Shown here piece by piece: positions 20,758-33,400 of a stretch of DNA of 64,000 nt. Numbering within the stretch: the stretch's first letter is position 1; every line of letters starts with the position of its first letter. Both the position numbers and the translations under genes were made by a program. The notes under the pieces were generated by a model. That model searched no databases, was not told the DNA's origin, and saw nothing but the letters and a program-made list of their open reading frames with translations. The DNA is from Massariosphaeria phaeospora (Eukaryota > Ascomycota > Dothideomycetes > Pleosporales), in contig JAADJZ010000009.1 in the NCBI GenBank assembly GCA_011032825.1, positions 496,001 to 560,000 on the forward strand, in the 5' to 3' direction.

Positions 20758-21624
20758 TCACGAAGCCACAGTACTTCTAACCCTTCTCCCCTCCCCTCCC
20801 AACCCTAGCGTATCCTCTATTACCCCAACGATCTCCCTCCAGTCCCTCATCGCCCCCGACCCAACATCCCCACATGCCAACTCCTTCTCCATCGGCTGCA
20901 GCACCTCAAACCAGCCCCCGTTCTTCACTCCCCACTCGCCCTCCAAGACATCCACCTGCTTCTTAGTAATCGGCTGCTTCCACATCGCCGTATTCATCGA
21001 CGGCGCGACAATGATCTTCTTTTTCCTGACCACACTGCCACTACTACCAGCTTCGCCCTCCTCCCTCGGCCGATCAAGCCCAGCAACATCCCGCACAGGA
21101 TCCAACTCCCCGGTCGAGTCCCACGCCCTCACCACAGACAGCACCAAACTGTCCGCCCAACCGCCCGTAATCTTCGCCAGCGCATCTGCACTCAGCGGCG
21201 CAACAAGCAACATGTCCGCCCATCGCCGCAACTCAATATGCAAGATGCGATTGCCGCGTACCCACGGCTCCCGCCACTCATCCTCATCGAGATACACCGC
21301 CTCCACATTCGGCAGATCTTCGAGTTCCGCGAGACTAGGTTGCTCGGCGGACTGGCCCTGTAGAAACTGGGTGGCGGACGTGGTGAAGATGAGGCGGATG
21401 GCGAGGTTGGGGTGCTGGGACAGAGACGAGATGATGAGGGGGATTTTGATGGTGGCGACAGAGCCGGTAGCAGCAAGGAGAAGGTGGGCTTTGGAGTCGT
21501 GGACGGGGAAGGCGAAGGGGTCTAGTTTCTTGCGAGTTTGACTTCCGGGGGAGAGCGCGTCGTCGTGTTGGTGGTGCACGGGGTTAAGGCGGAGGGGCTG
21601 CAGGTTGCGGATTTCGAGCGACAT
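20758..21624 (-). CDS. Phosphopantothenoylcysteine decarboxylase-like flavoprotein (PPCDC/HAL3 family)
   Basis: Single exon, 288 residues from MSLEIRNLQP, the only in-frame ATG before the conserved core; the frame stays open about 150 bp further upstream without an ATG. Core motifs: HLLLAATGSVATIKIP (flavin-binding start), HIELRRWADMLLVAPLSADALAKI with the catalytic-type His, VRAWD, APSMNTAMWKQP (the PxMNxxMW substrate clamp) and ELACGDVGSGAM carrying the active-site Cys. The family decarboxylates 4'-phosphopantothenoylcysteine, step three from pantothenate to CoA; yeast relatives also inhibit the Ppz1 phosphatase. An acidic/Ser-Gly insert (EEGEAGSSGSVVRKKK) sits between VRAWD and the PxMNxxMW block. 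Divergent from the aldo/keto reductase. Confidence 0.88.
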   Translation of the reverse strand: MSLEIRNLQPLRLNPVHHQHDDALSPGSQTRKKLDPFAFPVHDSKAHLLLAATGSVATIKIPLIISSLSQHPNLAIRLIFTTSATQFLQGQSAEQPSLAELEDLPNVEAVYLDEDEWREPWVRGNRILHIELRRWADMLLVAPLSADALAKITGGWADSLVLSVVRAWDSTGELDPVRDVAGLDRPREEGEAGSSGSVVRKKKIIVAPSMNTAMWKQPITKKQVDVLEGEWGVKNGGWFEVLQPMEKELACGDVGSGAMRDWREIVGVIEDTLGLGGEGRRVRSTVAS

Positions 21625-22181
21625 GTCTTTTGGTCCGGAAAGTCTTTGCGTGCCTGGCCACAACGTTTTGTGTTCAGCTCTATGGTCTATTTTCCTCTCC
21701 GGAGAATGGGATGGCCTACCGAGTGTCGTTGTTGGTGCAAGGGAACCCGCCTTCTGCACCGGGGTACGCAAGCTGGGTGGCGGGGCTAGTCCGAGCCCGC
21801 ACCAAGCACCACAACCTTAAGTCCACCGCGAGGCTTCGTCTAAACCCCGCCAACATTATCTCCATCCATGTCGTCGCCAGACCGCACATGGTAGTTTGAG
21901 ACGTGGGACAAGCTCGAGGACGAACATCGGACGGACGAACGTGGACTCTAGACTCATTCGGGTCAATACTATGGATGCTGTGTTTAGCATCAAAGGCTCT
22001 ATGATGAAGGATACGAGAAGGGATATGGGCTACGCATAGTACAAATGGACGCTCGTTTCCCTCTTCAAAATTTTTCAATCCAACAGCTTCACTCCACATC
22101 CTCTCCCAACTCGCCAGGTACCACTTCTCTAGGATTACTACTTCCAACGAATATTTATATCACCCTGTACCACTTCGCACA
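21625..22181. other. Divergent promoter region PPCDC / aldo-keto reductase
   Basis: 557 bp between two divergent starts. An AT-rich ATATTTATAT lies at 22151-22160, about 25 bp before the reductase ATG. The left part overlaps the still-open frame upstream of the PPCDC start, so an N-terminal extension of that protein cannot be excluded. Confidence 0.35.
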
Positions 22182-23264
22182 ATGTCTCTTCCAACCGCCG
22201 CCCTTGGCCGCAACGGTCCTCAAGTAACGCGTCTCGGATTCGGCCTCATGGGTCTCTCCATGGCATACGGCCCCGTTCCAGCCGACCCTGAGCGTTTGGC
22301 GCTCCTTGATCGCGCCTATGAACTAGGAGAGCGCCATTGGGACACTGCGGACTTGTACGGCGACAATGAGGACTTACTCGGGAAGTGGTTTGCCGCGAAC
22401 CCAGACAAGCGATCCGACATCTTCCTCGCGACCAAGTTTGCCAATAAGATGCTCCCTGACGGATCCATCACGATAGATTCGTCGCCCGATTATACAAAGG
22501 CGGCGTGCGAGAAGAGTTTGAAGAGGCTAGGGTTGCCAACCATCGATCTGTTCTATGTACACCGCGTCGACTACAAGACACCCATCGAGAAGACCATGCA
22601 GGCCCTGGTTGAGCTCAAGAACGAGGGCAAGATCAGGTATATCGGCCTATCGGAAGTCTCGTCATCGACGCTGCGCCGTGCGCACGCCGTGCATCCGGTC
22701 ACGGCTGTGCAATTCGAGTACTCGCCCTTTTCGCTCGAGATCGAGAACGAATCCGGGACCAACCTGCTTGCCACCGCGCGCGAGCTTGGGGTTGCGATCG
22801 TCGCCTACTCGCCGCTCGGTCGAGGCTTCTTTACGGGTGCCCTGCGGTCCCCAGAGAACTTCGCCGCGGACGATTTCCGTCGGATGCTACCGCGTTTCAA
22901 TGAAGAGAACTTTCCCAAGAACCTGAAACTCGTGGATCAGATGAAGGAGATTGCACAGAAGAAGGGGGTAACGGTTGGGCAGCTGACGTTGGCGTGGTTG
23001 ATGGCGCTGGGTGAAGATATCTTTCCTATTCCTGGGACTACACGCCTCGAGAGGCTGGAGGAGAATGTGGCGAGTACGAAGGTGGAATTGAGTGAGGCAG
23101 AGGTGAAGGAGATTCGGAAGCTACTCGATGTGTTTGAGGAAGCTGGGACGAGGTATCCTGACTTTCTTATGGCCTTTGGTCTGGGGGAGACGCCGGCTTT
23201 GGGCGAAGAAGGAAAGCCCACGCCCGAGATGTCGATTCGTCTCCCGGGTTTTTCGGACCATTGA
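22182..23264 (+). CDS. Aldo/keto reductase
   Basis: Single exon, 360 residues, start MSLPTAALGR. The catalytic tetrad is visible: Asp54 and Tyr59 in WDTADLYGDNE, Lys85 in FLATKF, and His127 in FYVHRVD. The NADP-binding end is present (YSPLGRGFFTG, PIPGTTRLERLEENV). Architecture matches the AKR8/AKR13-type reductases that include bacterial YakC and fungal stress or detoxification enzymes. It should be a cytosolic NADPH-dependent reductase of aldehydes or ketones; the substrate is not determinable. About 45 residues after the barrel (FEEAGTRYPDFLMAF onward) are a longer tail than usual. Divergent from PPCDC across 557 bp. Confidence 0.88.
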   Translation: MSLPTAALGRNGPQVTRLGFGLMGLSMAYGPVPADPERLALLDRAYELGERHWDTADLYGDNEDLLGKWFAANPDKRSDIFLATKFANKMLPDGSITIDSSPDYTKAACEKSLKRLGLPTIDLFYVHRVDYKTPIEKTMQALVELKNEGKIRYIGLSEVSSSTLRRAHAVHPVTAVQFEYSPFSLEIENESGTNLLATARELGVAIVAYSPLGRGFFTGALRSPENFAADDFRRMLPRFNEENFPKNLKLVDQMKEIAQKKGVTVGQLTLAWLMALGEDIFPIPGTTRLERLEENVASTKVELSEAEVKEIRKLLDVFEEAGTRYPDFLMAFGLGETPALGEEGKPTPEMSIRLPGFSDH

Positions 23265-24100
23265 TCGGGCCATGTGAGGCCGAGGCGCCCTATATATGCT
23301 TGGGGGGATAAACAGAATCGGAGAAGTAATGTTATGCTTGAAGATGTTCTTCTTGATATTTCTCATTGCAAAGTGTACTACGTACCGAAGGGACAATTGT
23401 CCGTATGTGAAGGGGAACATACAAACCCAGCTTCATGCGACACACATTCCAGCAAAGCCACGCACAGCATGTCGCCCAGCTCGATTTTTCTCCTGATAAC
23501 GTTGTCTGTACAGTGATTTGCGACCTGCTTTGCGACCAAAAGATAGGCTCGACACATGCAATTTGATTGCTTGTGTACTCTTTCTCTATTCTCCAAACTC
23601 GATCAAGAAGCACCTGGGTTCGTAGCATACGCTGCAGGAAGACAATAAAATAGGCGTCTGCAAGCCAATCCGATAAGGTTCATCAGCCAAGTCATGGATC
23701 TGGTGAGGATCGTTGTTGGAACGGAACTCAGATCATCTTCGGCGTAAATTCGGCCGAGATGCGTGCAGAAACGACCCCCGCCGCGCATCAATGCCTTTCG
23801 TCATCTCAACCGCGCCCTCAACCGCGCCCATTCGGCCCTTTCGCAACCACGCAGCTGTACGCACCAAAGGTTGGCCGGAAGATTTCGTTCCCGCGCGCCC
23901 CTAGCTCGAAATGTGGTCGTGAAGACATCGCGAGGTGAGCGCGCGCGTCCGCGCATTCATCCGCTGCGCGGCCGCTAATCAAGGTGCATGTGAAGGGCTT
24001 TGAGCCTCCTTTATCGCGACAGACATTCTCCCAATCATCTACGGCGAACCCCCCGACATCTCTTAGCTGAGACGAGGCCCCGACTACCTATCCAGTCGAC
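23265..24100. other. Intergenic region AKR / GUT2
   Basis: About 835 bp. The right half is GC-rich and probably holds the promoter and leader of the glycerol-3-phosphate dehydrogenase gene. Short overlapping frames only. No repeat seen. Confidence 0.35.
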
Positions 24101-26427
24101 ATGGCTGCGAGACGCATAATGAAGGGGCTGGCCTACACCACTGGCGCCGGCCTGGCTGGTGGTGTAGCCCTCTATGCCGCGATCCGCCCTCGAGATATCC
24201 CGGGCATGGAGGCTGCAGCTGTGCCACCACCCACGTATGGCGAGGGAGGCGTGTTCCGTCCCCCGAAGTTCCCCGCTGTCAAGCCGAGACACGAGCAGAT
24301 CGCAGACCTCAGACGCAGCGCTGCCGCAATCAATCGAAGTGGGAAGAGCGGGGTCAGCAAGCTTTTCGGTGGCAGTGGGAGTGCTCAGTCGGCAGCAGAG
24401 CAGAGTGAGGAAGATCCATACGACCTCTTGGTCATTGGCGGCGGTGCCACGGGAGCTGGCATAGCGCTCGATGCCGTGACCCGAGGTCTGAAGGTTGCGC
24501 TGGTCGAACGCGATGATTTTAGCAGCGGGACTAGTAGCAAAAGCACGAAGTTGGTTCATGGTGGTGTACGATACCTGGAGAAAGCGGTCTGGAACTTGGA
24601 CTACAGCCAGTGAGTGAGGACTGGCGGGTCTGCTGGCGACGAAGCTAAGTCCGATTCGCAGATATGCCTTGGTCGTTGAGGCCCTGCGCGAACGACGATA
24701 CTTCCTGGATACAGCCCCGCATCTCTCGTCATGGCTACCTATCATGATCCCCATCCCCAAATGGTGGCAGGTGCCCTACTTCTGGGGTGGAACCAAGTTC
24801 TACGATTTCCTGGCTGGATCTGAGAATATTGAGAGCTCCTATTTCTTGACGAAGAGTAAAGCTCTCGACGCTTTTCCCATGTTGAAGAAGGAAGGTCTTT
24901 TTGGCGCTCTTGTCTACTACGGTAAGACCATACACCTGTACAACTTTCTGAGACTAATTCTGTAAGACGGTGCGCACAATGACTCCCGCATGAATGTGTC
25001 CCTCGCTATGACGGCTGCGTTGTACGGTGCTACTGTCGTGAACCATCTCGAAGTAACAGGTCTAGAAAAGAATGCATCGGGAATACTGAACGGTGCACGA
25101 GTTAAGGACTGCGTAACCGAACTGGATGGGAAGAGAGCAGAAGATTTCACGATCAAAGCCAAGGGCATCATAAACGCTACGGGTCCCTTTACCGATTCAA
25201 TCCGAAAACTGGACGACCCGAGTGTGGAAGAGATTGTAGCCCCGAGCTCTGGTGTACATGTCATTCTCCCTGGTTACTACAGCCCTGCGAATATGGGTCT
25301 TATCGATCCCTCTACATCCGACGGTCGTGTCATCTTCTTCCTTCCATGGCAGGGTAACACGATTGCCGGCACCACCGACACTGCTACCAACGTGACCAAG
25401 GACCCTGTTGCCGGAGAAGATGAAATCGACTGGATCCTGAAAGAGATCCGGCGGTACCTCCAACCGGAAATTAATGTCAGAAGAGGCGATGTACTTGCTG
25501 CGTGGTCCGGCATTCGGCCTTTGGTTAGAGATCCGAAAGCAAGCAAAACCGAAGGTCTTGTGCGGAACCACCTTGTGACCTCTTCGCCTTCAGGCCTTCT
25601 TACGTGTTCAGGCGGGAAGTGGACCACGTACCGACAAATGGCCGAAGAGACCGTAGATGAGGCGATCAAGGAGTTCGGGTTAACCCCCAAGCCTCTGGTC
25701 AACGCTCCCCGCGTCAGCGGTACTTGGGTTGAGGATGAAGCGCCTCTTGACGGCACGTGCCAGACGCATCGCGTAAGACTGATTGGCGCACACGGGTATT
25801 CGAAAACACTCTTCATAAACCTCATTCAGCACTACGGAGTTGAGAATGAAATCGCTAAATATCTGACCACAGCTTACGGCGACCGCGCATGGACCGTAGT
25901 GGCGCTCTCCAGTCCAACAGAACAGCGCTTCCCTGTTCGTGGTAAACGCATCTCATCACTCTACCCGTTCATCGATGGCGAAGTCCGCTACTGCGTGAGG
26001 CACGAGTACGCACAGACGGCCGCCGATGTCATTGCCCGTCGGATGAGGCTGGCCTTTCTCAATGCGCAGGCGGCGCTAGAGGCACTGCCCGTGGTGATTG
26101 ATCTCATGGCTGAGGAACTACACTGGGACTCGAAGCGGAAGGAGAGGGAATGGAAGGATTCTGTGGCCTTTCTCGGGAGTATGGGGTTGCCCAAGGGAAA
26201 GCTTACGCTGACCAGGAAAGAGGTGGAGAACGGCCGGGTCGGCAAGTATGCGGACGAAGAATATGACCTCTATGCAAGACATGGTAAGTCAGTCTGTATC
26301 AAACTCTGGAGATTCTTCTGCTGATTCGAGACGGGTAGATAAACCAGACGAGACTCTCGAGTCGGACGCGAAGTACCCACCTGGACACAATCCGATGATA
26401 GGCAATGACTCGAACGCGAACAAGTAA
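24101..26427 (+). CDS. gut2: FAD-dependent glycerol-3-phosphate dehydrogenase, mitochondrial
   Basis: Four exons: 24101-24609, 24662-24921, 24967-26283 and 26339-26427; 724 residues. The N-terminus ([21 protein letters not shown]) is basic with a short hydrophobic stretch, fitting import and an inner-membrane anchor. FAD binding: [18 protein letters not shown] (GGGATG at 113-118), then the family signature [15 protein letters not shown]. Further conserved blocks are [46 protein letters not shown] and the C-terminal helical domain ([19 protein letters not shown]). The enzyme oxidises glycerol-3-phosphate to dihydroxyacetone phosphate and passes electrons to ubiquinone, serving glycerol use and the NADH shuttle. 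The last exon is short, hydrophilic and less conserved. Confidence 0.93.
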
Positions 26428-28037
26428 ACACATATCGATCGTGGTTATGCGTGGGCTGTTTAGCCCAACTGCCTGCGTAATTCGAAAGCACATGCAATAC
26501 ATCTGAACTCGCACCTGTATCACCATCTCATTAATACTCACTTGTGACATCAGTCGTCGCCATCCAAGTTCTCCATGGACAACATAGCGTTCTCTAGTCT
26601 CTTGACATATTGTATATAGCTTCTCTATCACTATCTATAATGCGCGCGAAGGAGAGCGATCAAACGACACCACCATCCTTTCGCTCCTGCATGAATCGCA
26701 AGCCCAAACACACCGACGGTAAGTTCCTAGATACACAACCGACAAACGAACCCGCACCGTTAGCCTAGTGCATGCACAGCACACGCACCTTTCCCCTCTC
26801 TCCCACCACTCCGTCTATCCAGCCCAGCCCAGCCCGACTAGGTAACGTTCGCAGCTAAGCGACCTCGCCGTCCTTCCCCCGGGACCCCGCAACTCCAAAA
26901 CCCACGATAAACAGACCCGCCTTTTTCTTTACCCCGTGAAGTTTGAAGTTTGACCATGGCGTCCAAACACCCTAGAGCAAGCCACCGCCACCTAATAGTA
27001 GATAGCCGTACGAGGCAGCGAGGCTCGCCGCTCTTACACCCCCTCATCGAGCGTCCTTGCAATCTCCTTGTGATCGGCCCCATGAAACATGCGCATATGT
27101 ACTTGGTTTACACAGCCGGCGGCGCCTCCAGGAATTAGAATAGACTAGTGACATATGTACGGAGTATTTCGCGCTTTGCTTTCGCTTTCGCTTCGAGGTT
27201 CGTCCGCCGGGAGCGGGTGGGGTGGGATTCGTGATGTCAAACGCGGAGTGTGGTAGATGCCCAGCTATAGAATCTATATGTATACATGCATAGATCCTGC
27301 TCCGCCACCTCCGTTCTTACTGCTGCACAACCAACACAAGGACATACATAACTTGAAGAATCAAGCATGATGAATGCATACGTAGTGAGACTGCAAGATG
27401 GACAGGTTCGAGATGATGCAAATGCAAGCTGCAGCTGCAATTGTCACTTGCATGGTGCATGGCGCATAGGGGACATGCTCGGATCGGATCGGATCGGATC
27501 GAATAGCCTAAAATGAATGAAACTAGACATTTTGAATACCTACCATATCGTGGGAGCCGCACGCACGCACGCACTGTATGTATCGCAATCTACTCTTCGT
27601 CTTTTTGCACAGATTAGATGGCAGCAGGGTAGTAAGTAGTGGCATATCTCTAGGAATATATGAGGTGGTGGGGCGGGGGAATCTAGAGGGAGTACTCCGT
27701 ACTCCGTATTGGTGATGGTATAGATAGATGTGGGGTTGGTTCGAAATATCGCGAATTCGCACGCAGGGTACGTACCGATTTGTTGAGCGTAATAGCAGCA
27801 GGTGTGGATTCTGCTACTTAAGTACTACATGTGTGTGCAATCGTGGTGTGAAGTGACGTGACGTGATGCGAGATAATGTGAGGTGTAGTAAAGGTAGATG
27901 GATGGATGGATGGATTGGAAAGTGCGCTACACCTCTTCCAGCGCGCCTGCCTGCTGAACCACAACCACGACTCCCATTCCCACTGCACAGCTGCGCATAC
28001 CACACCCCACCTATCTATCCACCACCTCATTTCAAAC
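26428..28037. other. Intergenic region with microsatellites, GUT2 / RUS
   Basis: About 1.6 kb. It contains a GGATC repeat (27481-27501), a GGAT repeat (about 27896-27915) and three TACGGAGTA motifs (27158, 27693, 27700). Its many small open frames look random. The last 150 bp are CA/CT-rich and probably the leader of the RUS gene. Confidence 0.45.
27481..27501. repeat. GGATC microsatellite
   Basis: Four tandem GGATC units plus one base in the gene-free stretch between GUT2 and RUS. Probably length-polymorphic. Confidence 0.8.
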
Positions 28038-30439
28038 ATGTCCTCCTCCTCCGCCCCTTCTACCACGCGCCTCTCCCTCCTCGAGCTCGACGAAGCCGGC
28101 ACCCTCACATCCTCATACATAGAGTCCGCATCCGCGCGCGGCAGTGGCTCACGCGTCGATGTAATTGTGCGTGGCCCTCGCCCTCGCCCTCACCCTTTGA
28201 CTTTCTCTCGATTCGATGCTGCGAGACTGGCACGCTAGCGGGGCATGCAATTGCAATTGCATATGCATATGCTAATCTACCAGCTATACTATAGCTCCCG
28301 CCAGAGTCGAGGAGCTTTGCGCAGCGGGTCCTGGACGTGTTCCTGCCCGTGGGGTTCCCGCACAGTGTGACGGAAGATTACATGCAGTGCGTGTTTTTTC
28401 GCTATTCATTCACTAGGACGACACGACACGGTATTGTCAAAGGGTGCTTTTTTGCTGATTTGATGGCGTGGCGTGTAGGTATCAGATCTATGTACGTTCT
28501 CCACGCCGCCATGTCTATTCCATAGGTCCTGGTAATAAGCACGAGTAAGACTGACTATCGGACTACATAGGACTCGCTCCAAGCCTTCTCCTCCTCCATC
28601 GCCGGCATGCTAGCCTCGCGCGCCGTGCTCCAAGGTAAGTTGCCCAGCTCTTCATCTACAGCCTACTCGTTCTCGCCTTCGCTCAACTCCGTCTCATCAC
28701 GAATCTCACTGCCTTACCTCTCGAGTTCCCTACGAGCTGATCCATAGCCCCGGACCCATCTCATATATCGAACCCCGTTCGCGGTTAATGCCGCAAGCCA
28801 TGCATTTCCCAATGCATACCACACTATGCCATACCCTCATCTCACCCCACTTCACCTCACCTCACCTCACCCCACCCCACCCAGCCCCTCCTCACTAACC
28901 CACCAGGCGTCGGCGTCGGCGACGCAACCGCCTCTCCCACCGCCGCGCTCCTCCTCTCCGTCCTGCAAGAGTCCATGGGCCGACTAGCCACCATCCTGTT
29001 CGCGCACAAGCTCGGCACGGCGCTAGAACCCGAATGTAAAAAATACCGATTAGCCGCCGACGTCTTCAACGACACAGCTATGATACTCGACTGCCTGTCG
29101 CCAGCATTCCCCAAGCCGCTGCGCGTCCTCATACTCTCGTTCTCGAGCGTTCTGCGCTCGCTGTGTGGCGTGTGTGCCGGCAGCGCCAAGGCGAGTCTGT
29201 CGGCGCATTTTGCAAAGCGGGGGAATCTGGGTGAGCTGAATGCTGTGAGTATAGTAGCTGAGTTTTCGTTATCGTGTGTTCATGTGGCGCGGTGGTCATG
29301 ATAGGGGATTGATTGCTCGAGTGATGTTGAGTGTTGTTGGCGAGGCTCCCGATAGTGCTCGGCTCGACGGCTTCATTTCTGATAAACGATGCCACGTGCA
29401 AAAATATCTCGCCAGATAAGCATAGCGCTGATCTTATACGCAGAAAGACTCGAGCCAAGAAACGGTTATATCGCTGTTGGGAATGTTGGTGAGTTGTGTC
29501 TAGTTCTCTGTTGTACTGTGCTGCCTCATAGCTTCCTAGTGCATCCGGAAAGACGTTGGACCATACCCTATGGCCCAGATTTACTATTGGGGGGACACTA
29601 TCAGATCAGGTCCCGGTCTGTTGCGCTCAAGAGTCAGCGCATGAAGCAATCTTCGTCCCTTATCCTTGCATGCGAGATCTAACCCAGGTCATCAGGCTGA
29701 TTTGTTCGCAATATAGGCCGGCAGCGTCGTAGTTTCCTGGGTCTCAACACCTGTAGCAACATGGAGCACCCTAATCTTGCTTCTATCGATCCATCTGGGG
29801 ACAAATTACGCCGCAGTCAAGGCCGTCAGCATGCGCTGCCTTAACCGGCAACGAGCCAATATCGTCTTCAGTGCGATACTGCACGAGAATGCTGTACCAC
29901 GACCGCGCGATGTCTCGCAGCGAGAGCGCATCTTTGAGAGAGACGGCGTCCTGCGCTGGGCTGACGACCGGATTCTCGGACACTGCAGTATTGGCGTGCC
30001 GATGCAGACAGTGCTTCAACATCTCGGACTGCGCCACAAACAGTCAGGATCGGTCGAGCTGCAGGCCGTCACCTTGTCCGATCTCGTGCAGATTTTCCAC
30101 GGTGAGGCCTATGTCCTCTGGTACGACAGCGAACAGTCGGATGCTTGGATCGTTTTGAAACAAGGATGCACTCCGATTGACCAGCTCAAGGCGTGGGCAC
30201 AGGCCTTGTTGCTTGCCCAACGGGCACACGTGCGAGGGAAGCACAAGGAACAGGTGACGACGGAGCGTCGCCATCAAGGTGACGGTGGACGGCTCGCCGA
30301 ACTGACTGTCACGTTGGAAGAGACACAGAAACTGTTTGACACGTACGCTAACCGGCTTGTTGAGGTTGGGTGGGACCTTGATACGGCCGCCTTAGAAACT
30401 CAGGCTGGGATGCGCTTGAAAGTGATGGAAAGAATATGA
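28038..30439 (+). CDS. RUS family (DUF647) membrane protein
   Basis: Seven exons: 28038-28166, 28295-28386, 28479-28491, 28571-28634, 28907-29244, 29444-29488 and 29717-30439; 467 residues. The third exon is only 13 nt. Joining it gives the conserved run PHSVTEDYMQYQIYDSLQAF followed by GVGVGDATASP, which matches the RUS/DUF647 core. Other family blocks: GRLATILFAHKLG, YRLAADVFNDTAMILDCLSP, AKASLSAHFAKRGNLGELNAKD and GTNYAAVKAVSMRCLN. Plant RUS1/RUS2 act in UV-B responses and vitamin B6 homeostasis; the fungal role is unknown. The first donor is uncertain: 28160 (GTAATT) also keeps frame. Introns 4-6 are 272, 199 and 228 bp, well above the 50-80 bp norm in this window. Confidence 0.88.
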
Positions 30440-33400
30440 GACGTAGTGCAATGTAGTCTCGGACACGTACTGGAACAGAGCAAGCGAAATAAGACGTAAT
30501 ATGTGCTTACTCTGAGTTGCTAATCTGGCTAGAGTACCCATGCGGGAAGAGGCGAGCTGCATGTAGATTGATGTTTTGACAACGCAGACAAACACCACTA
30601 CCTGACTGTAGCCAGGGATGTCCACTAATAGTTGATCGTCGACCGCGTCCTCCGGCGCACACGTTTCATAGTGACAGCACGACGGACGATTCTACACGTT
30701 GGTATCATCGACTGCGACCATGTATCCCGGCTGCCGAAACTGGCGAAAAGTTGCTGTCCACATGTTAGACTGTCAGACCCAACGAGAGGCCCACCGGTCA
30801 CGTTTCACTTCGGACAGCTCGGCTGCGGTTCCGAAGCAGCGTAGGCACATTCTTTTCAATAATGGCAACTGAGACGTGGGCTTTGAGCCGCATACGGCGT
30901 GTGAGATGGCAGCGCAGCTTTGCCTCTCACGTGTAGTGCACAGTGGGGCACCGCGATCCTTCTCCCAGCATTCTGGATCCGAGCCGACAGGATCTAATGG
31001 AAGCTTTGTAGAAGACGAGACACCTTCTAGAAGCAGAGCCGCAACGAGCCAGGGCTTCCTTGCAGCTTGTCCGGGTTCTGTGAAATTTCTGTTTGTGGGT
31101 TGCACCACGATACTAACGCGGTGAGTAGGGGCGCGTGCTGAACCACCAAGCATTCAGAGCTTTCATTAGGCGTGCGGATATCTGAGTTGGGATCTTGCAT
31201 ACCGCTGCACGGTTCCTCGACGAGACCACAAGGCGGTGAGGCGGGTGCGCACCCGAGGGGATGCACTTGGTACAACAGCACTCCACCTGGTGCGTTATGT
31301 CCAGCCGTGATGTTGGCGATGAATTTTTCTATGCGGTTCATGCCACCGGGTCCGCTTACAATCGGGCGGGCGGACAGCCACAGCATTTTCTTTCGGCAGC
31401 GCGCGTGGGGAGAGGCTCATGCGCATGCGCAAATAGAAGCCGAGGCGGCGGACGCGAATGCGGATGCGGATGTCAACGAAACGCGGAAATTGGCCACGCT
31501 ATGTCGAAAGTGCACTCCTCCGAAGGCCAAAGAGGACAAGGCGCGTGTTGGGTGGATGCTCGCGGAGGTGCTCGACGATCGGCACAGGCGGCATGGGCGG
31601 CGGCAACGGCCAAGGCGCTAGACGCGGTTCCAGCAGTCTTCTAGAAGGGCGGCCGTCTGCATGGAAGGCTGCTGGAAGAAGACGCGAGACAGGGGCACCC
31701 CTTTGAGCGGGCGGCGCTGTGAAACGTCAGCATCTCGCGCTGCCAGACCCGTCGTAGCGCTCGGCGGGATCAGAAGTATTGAAGGTTTGGAGCTTTGGTG
31801 GACGAGTGTTCGTTGGTGAGTCTTGCCGCTGCTGTAGCCGGCGACTACAGTGCAAGCTTGGCCCAAAGAGGTGCTGTTAGGAGAGGAGTTTGCTCTGGGG
31901 CGGCGCCGACTGGGGCTGCGGTGCTTGTGCGTGGTGTTGAGGCCCACTGTGCTCATTACCGCCGCGAACCCACGGCCAGCGCAGCACCTCGGGCAGCGCA
32001 GACAGGCAGAGAGGCAGCTGGCGGCGGGGGGTTCAGTGTGTTTACTGGAGGGATGTGTCGACGAGACTCGCGTGCGCGCGTGGAGGAGCAGAACCGGCGT
32101 CACGAGCGAGCGGGGGCCGTGCGCGGCTCACGGTTTGGGCGGGCGTCGACACTGGACAAGGCGATGGATTCTGCTGGAGGACGGCCGCTGGAACGATGGA
32201 AGCCGCATGGAAGCTGGAAGGCTGCGATGGGCAAAAATGCGCGGCGGCCAGGGCGGCGTTGGTGAAGCAGTGGCCGCCACCCAGCCAATGGCAGCGCTGG
32301 CGTTACGCCATGCGCCCAGCTGCGGGGGCCGCGCTGCCGATCGTTTCCTGAAGCTGCCCCAGCGCGACCGATGGCATCATCTTCTTTGTTTTCGGCTGCA
32401 ACGCTGCCATCCCCAGTGCGACACGCCTGCCTCCAGCGACAAAGACGAGCGTGGGTACCTGACTGCTCCAGAGCGGCCGTCGGCTGGCCCTGTCTTTGCA
32501 GTGTCTTTGCAGTGTCTCTGCGGCGGCGGAGCCCGGACAGCGTCGTTTGCGGCGTCCTGGGCACTCGTGACGCTGGCGCTGTCTTGCGCTGTCCGCGCTG
32601 GCACTAGATGTCGACCATCCGAGCGAGGCGGATGGCCCTGGCGACTGCGTGGTTTTCCGCTGGTGAGCAGTCCGTACTGACGCCGAGTCCATAGCGCGCG
32701 GTGTCGAGCTGGGTCAGCCAGGTGGTGGGAGTTGCAGTGGACAAAACACAGAACGACAGGTGTCCGTCTGGCTCCCCCCGTCCCTTGGGCAGATGTGTAA
32801 TTGGCAGCACCAAGCACCGAGCAGGGAGATTCGGAGGGCTTGCCCGTAGAGAGTCAGAGACACCTGAGGCCAAAGCGTCCATGGCACCCCAAGCCCTGTC
32901 CGAGCAAAGTGCCGGGGGCAGAGCGAGCGTGCGGAATCGCTGGGCGTGCTCGTAGATTGCCCAGTGCTGCCATTACATGATTACACACGCGGACACAACA
33001 GGCATGCAACCTGCTGTAGAGGAGTGGAGCGGAGGGTGGTGATGCCCAGATAGACTGTCGACCGACGTGTTGTGCCAGTCGCGCGGCCGCAGCGCAGACT
33101 CCAGAGGAGCGGCCGCGAGTGAAGCTGGTGGAGACTGGAGTCCGGGACAGACGTGAGCGTACTCCTACTGCGGATAGGCGCTGTCTGCCCCTGCTGCAGC
33201 AGCGAGACACGAGAAGATGCAGCCGGTGCAGGGTGCGACGGTCGGGCAGCCGGTGGAGCGTGCGCGGCAGGCCTTTGCTGAGCAGGGGCGCCCAGGCTCG
33301 CGCGCCGGCCAATCGCCGCCGGGACGCGCCTGGCTGCTTTAAGGGCGCGCTGGCGCAGCGCTCTTGCCCGCTGCGGTGCTGCTGTGTGGTCGCTGCTGCT

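Noticed and set aside
20720..21541. 273-codon plus-strand frame opposite PPCDC
   Set aside because: Antisense of a clear PPCDC coding sequence; composition is Ser/Pro-rich shadow.
27736..27800. GGTTCGAAAT as a possible tRNA B box
   Set aside because: No T-stem, acceptor stem or A box at a suitable distance.
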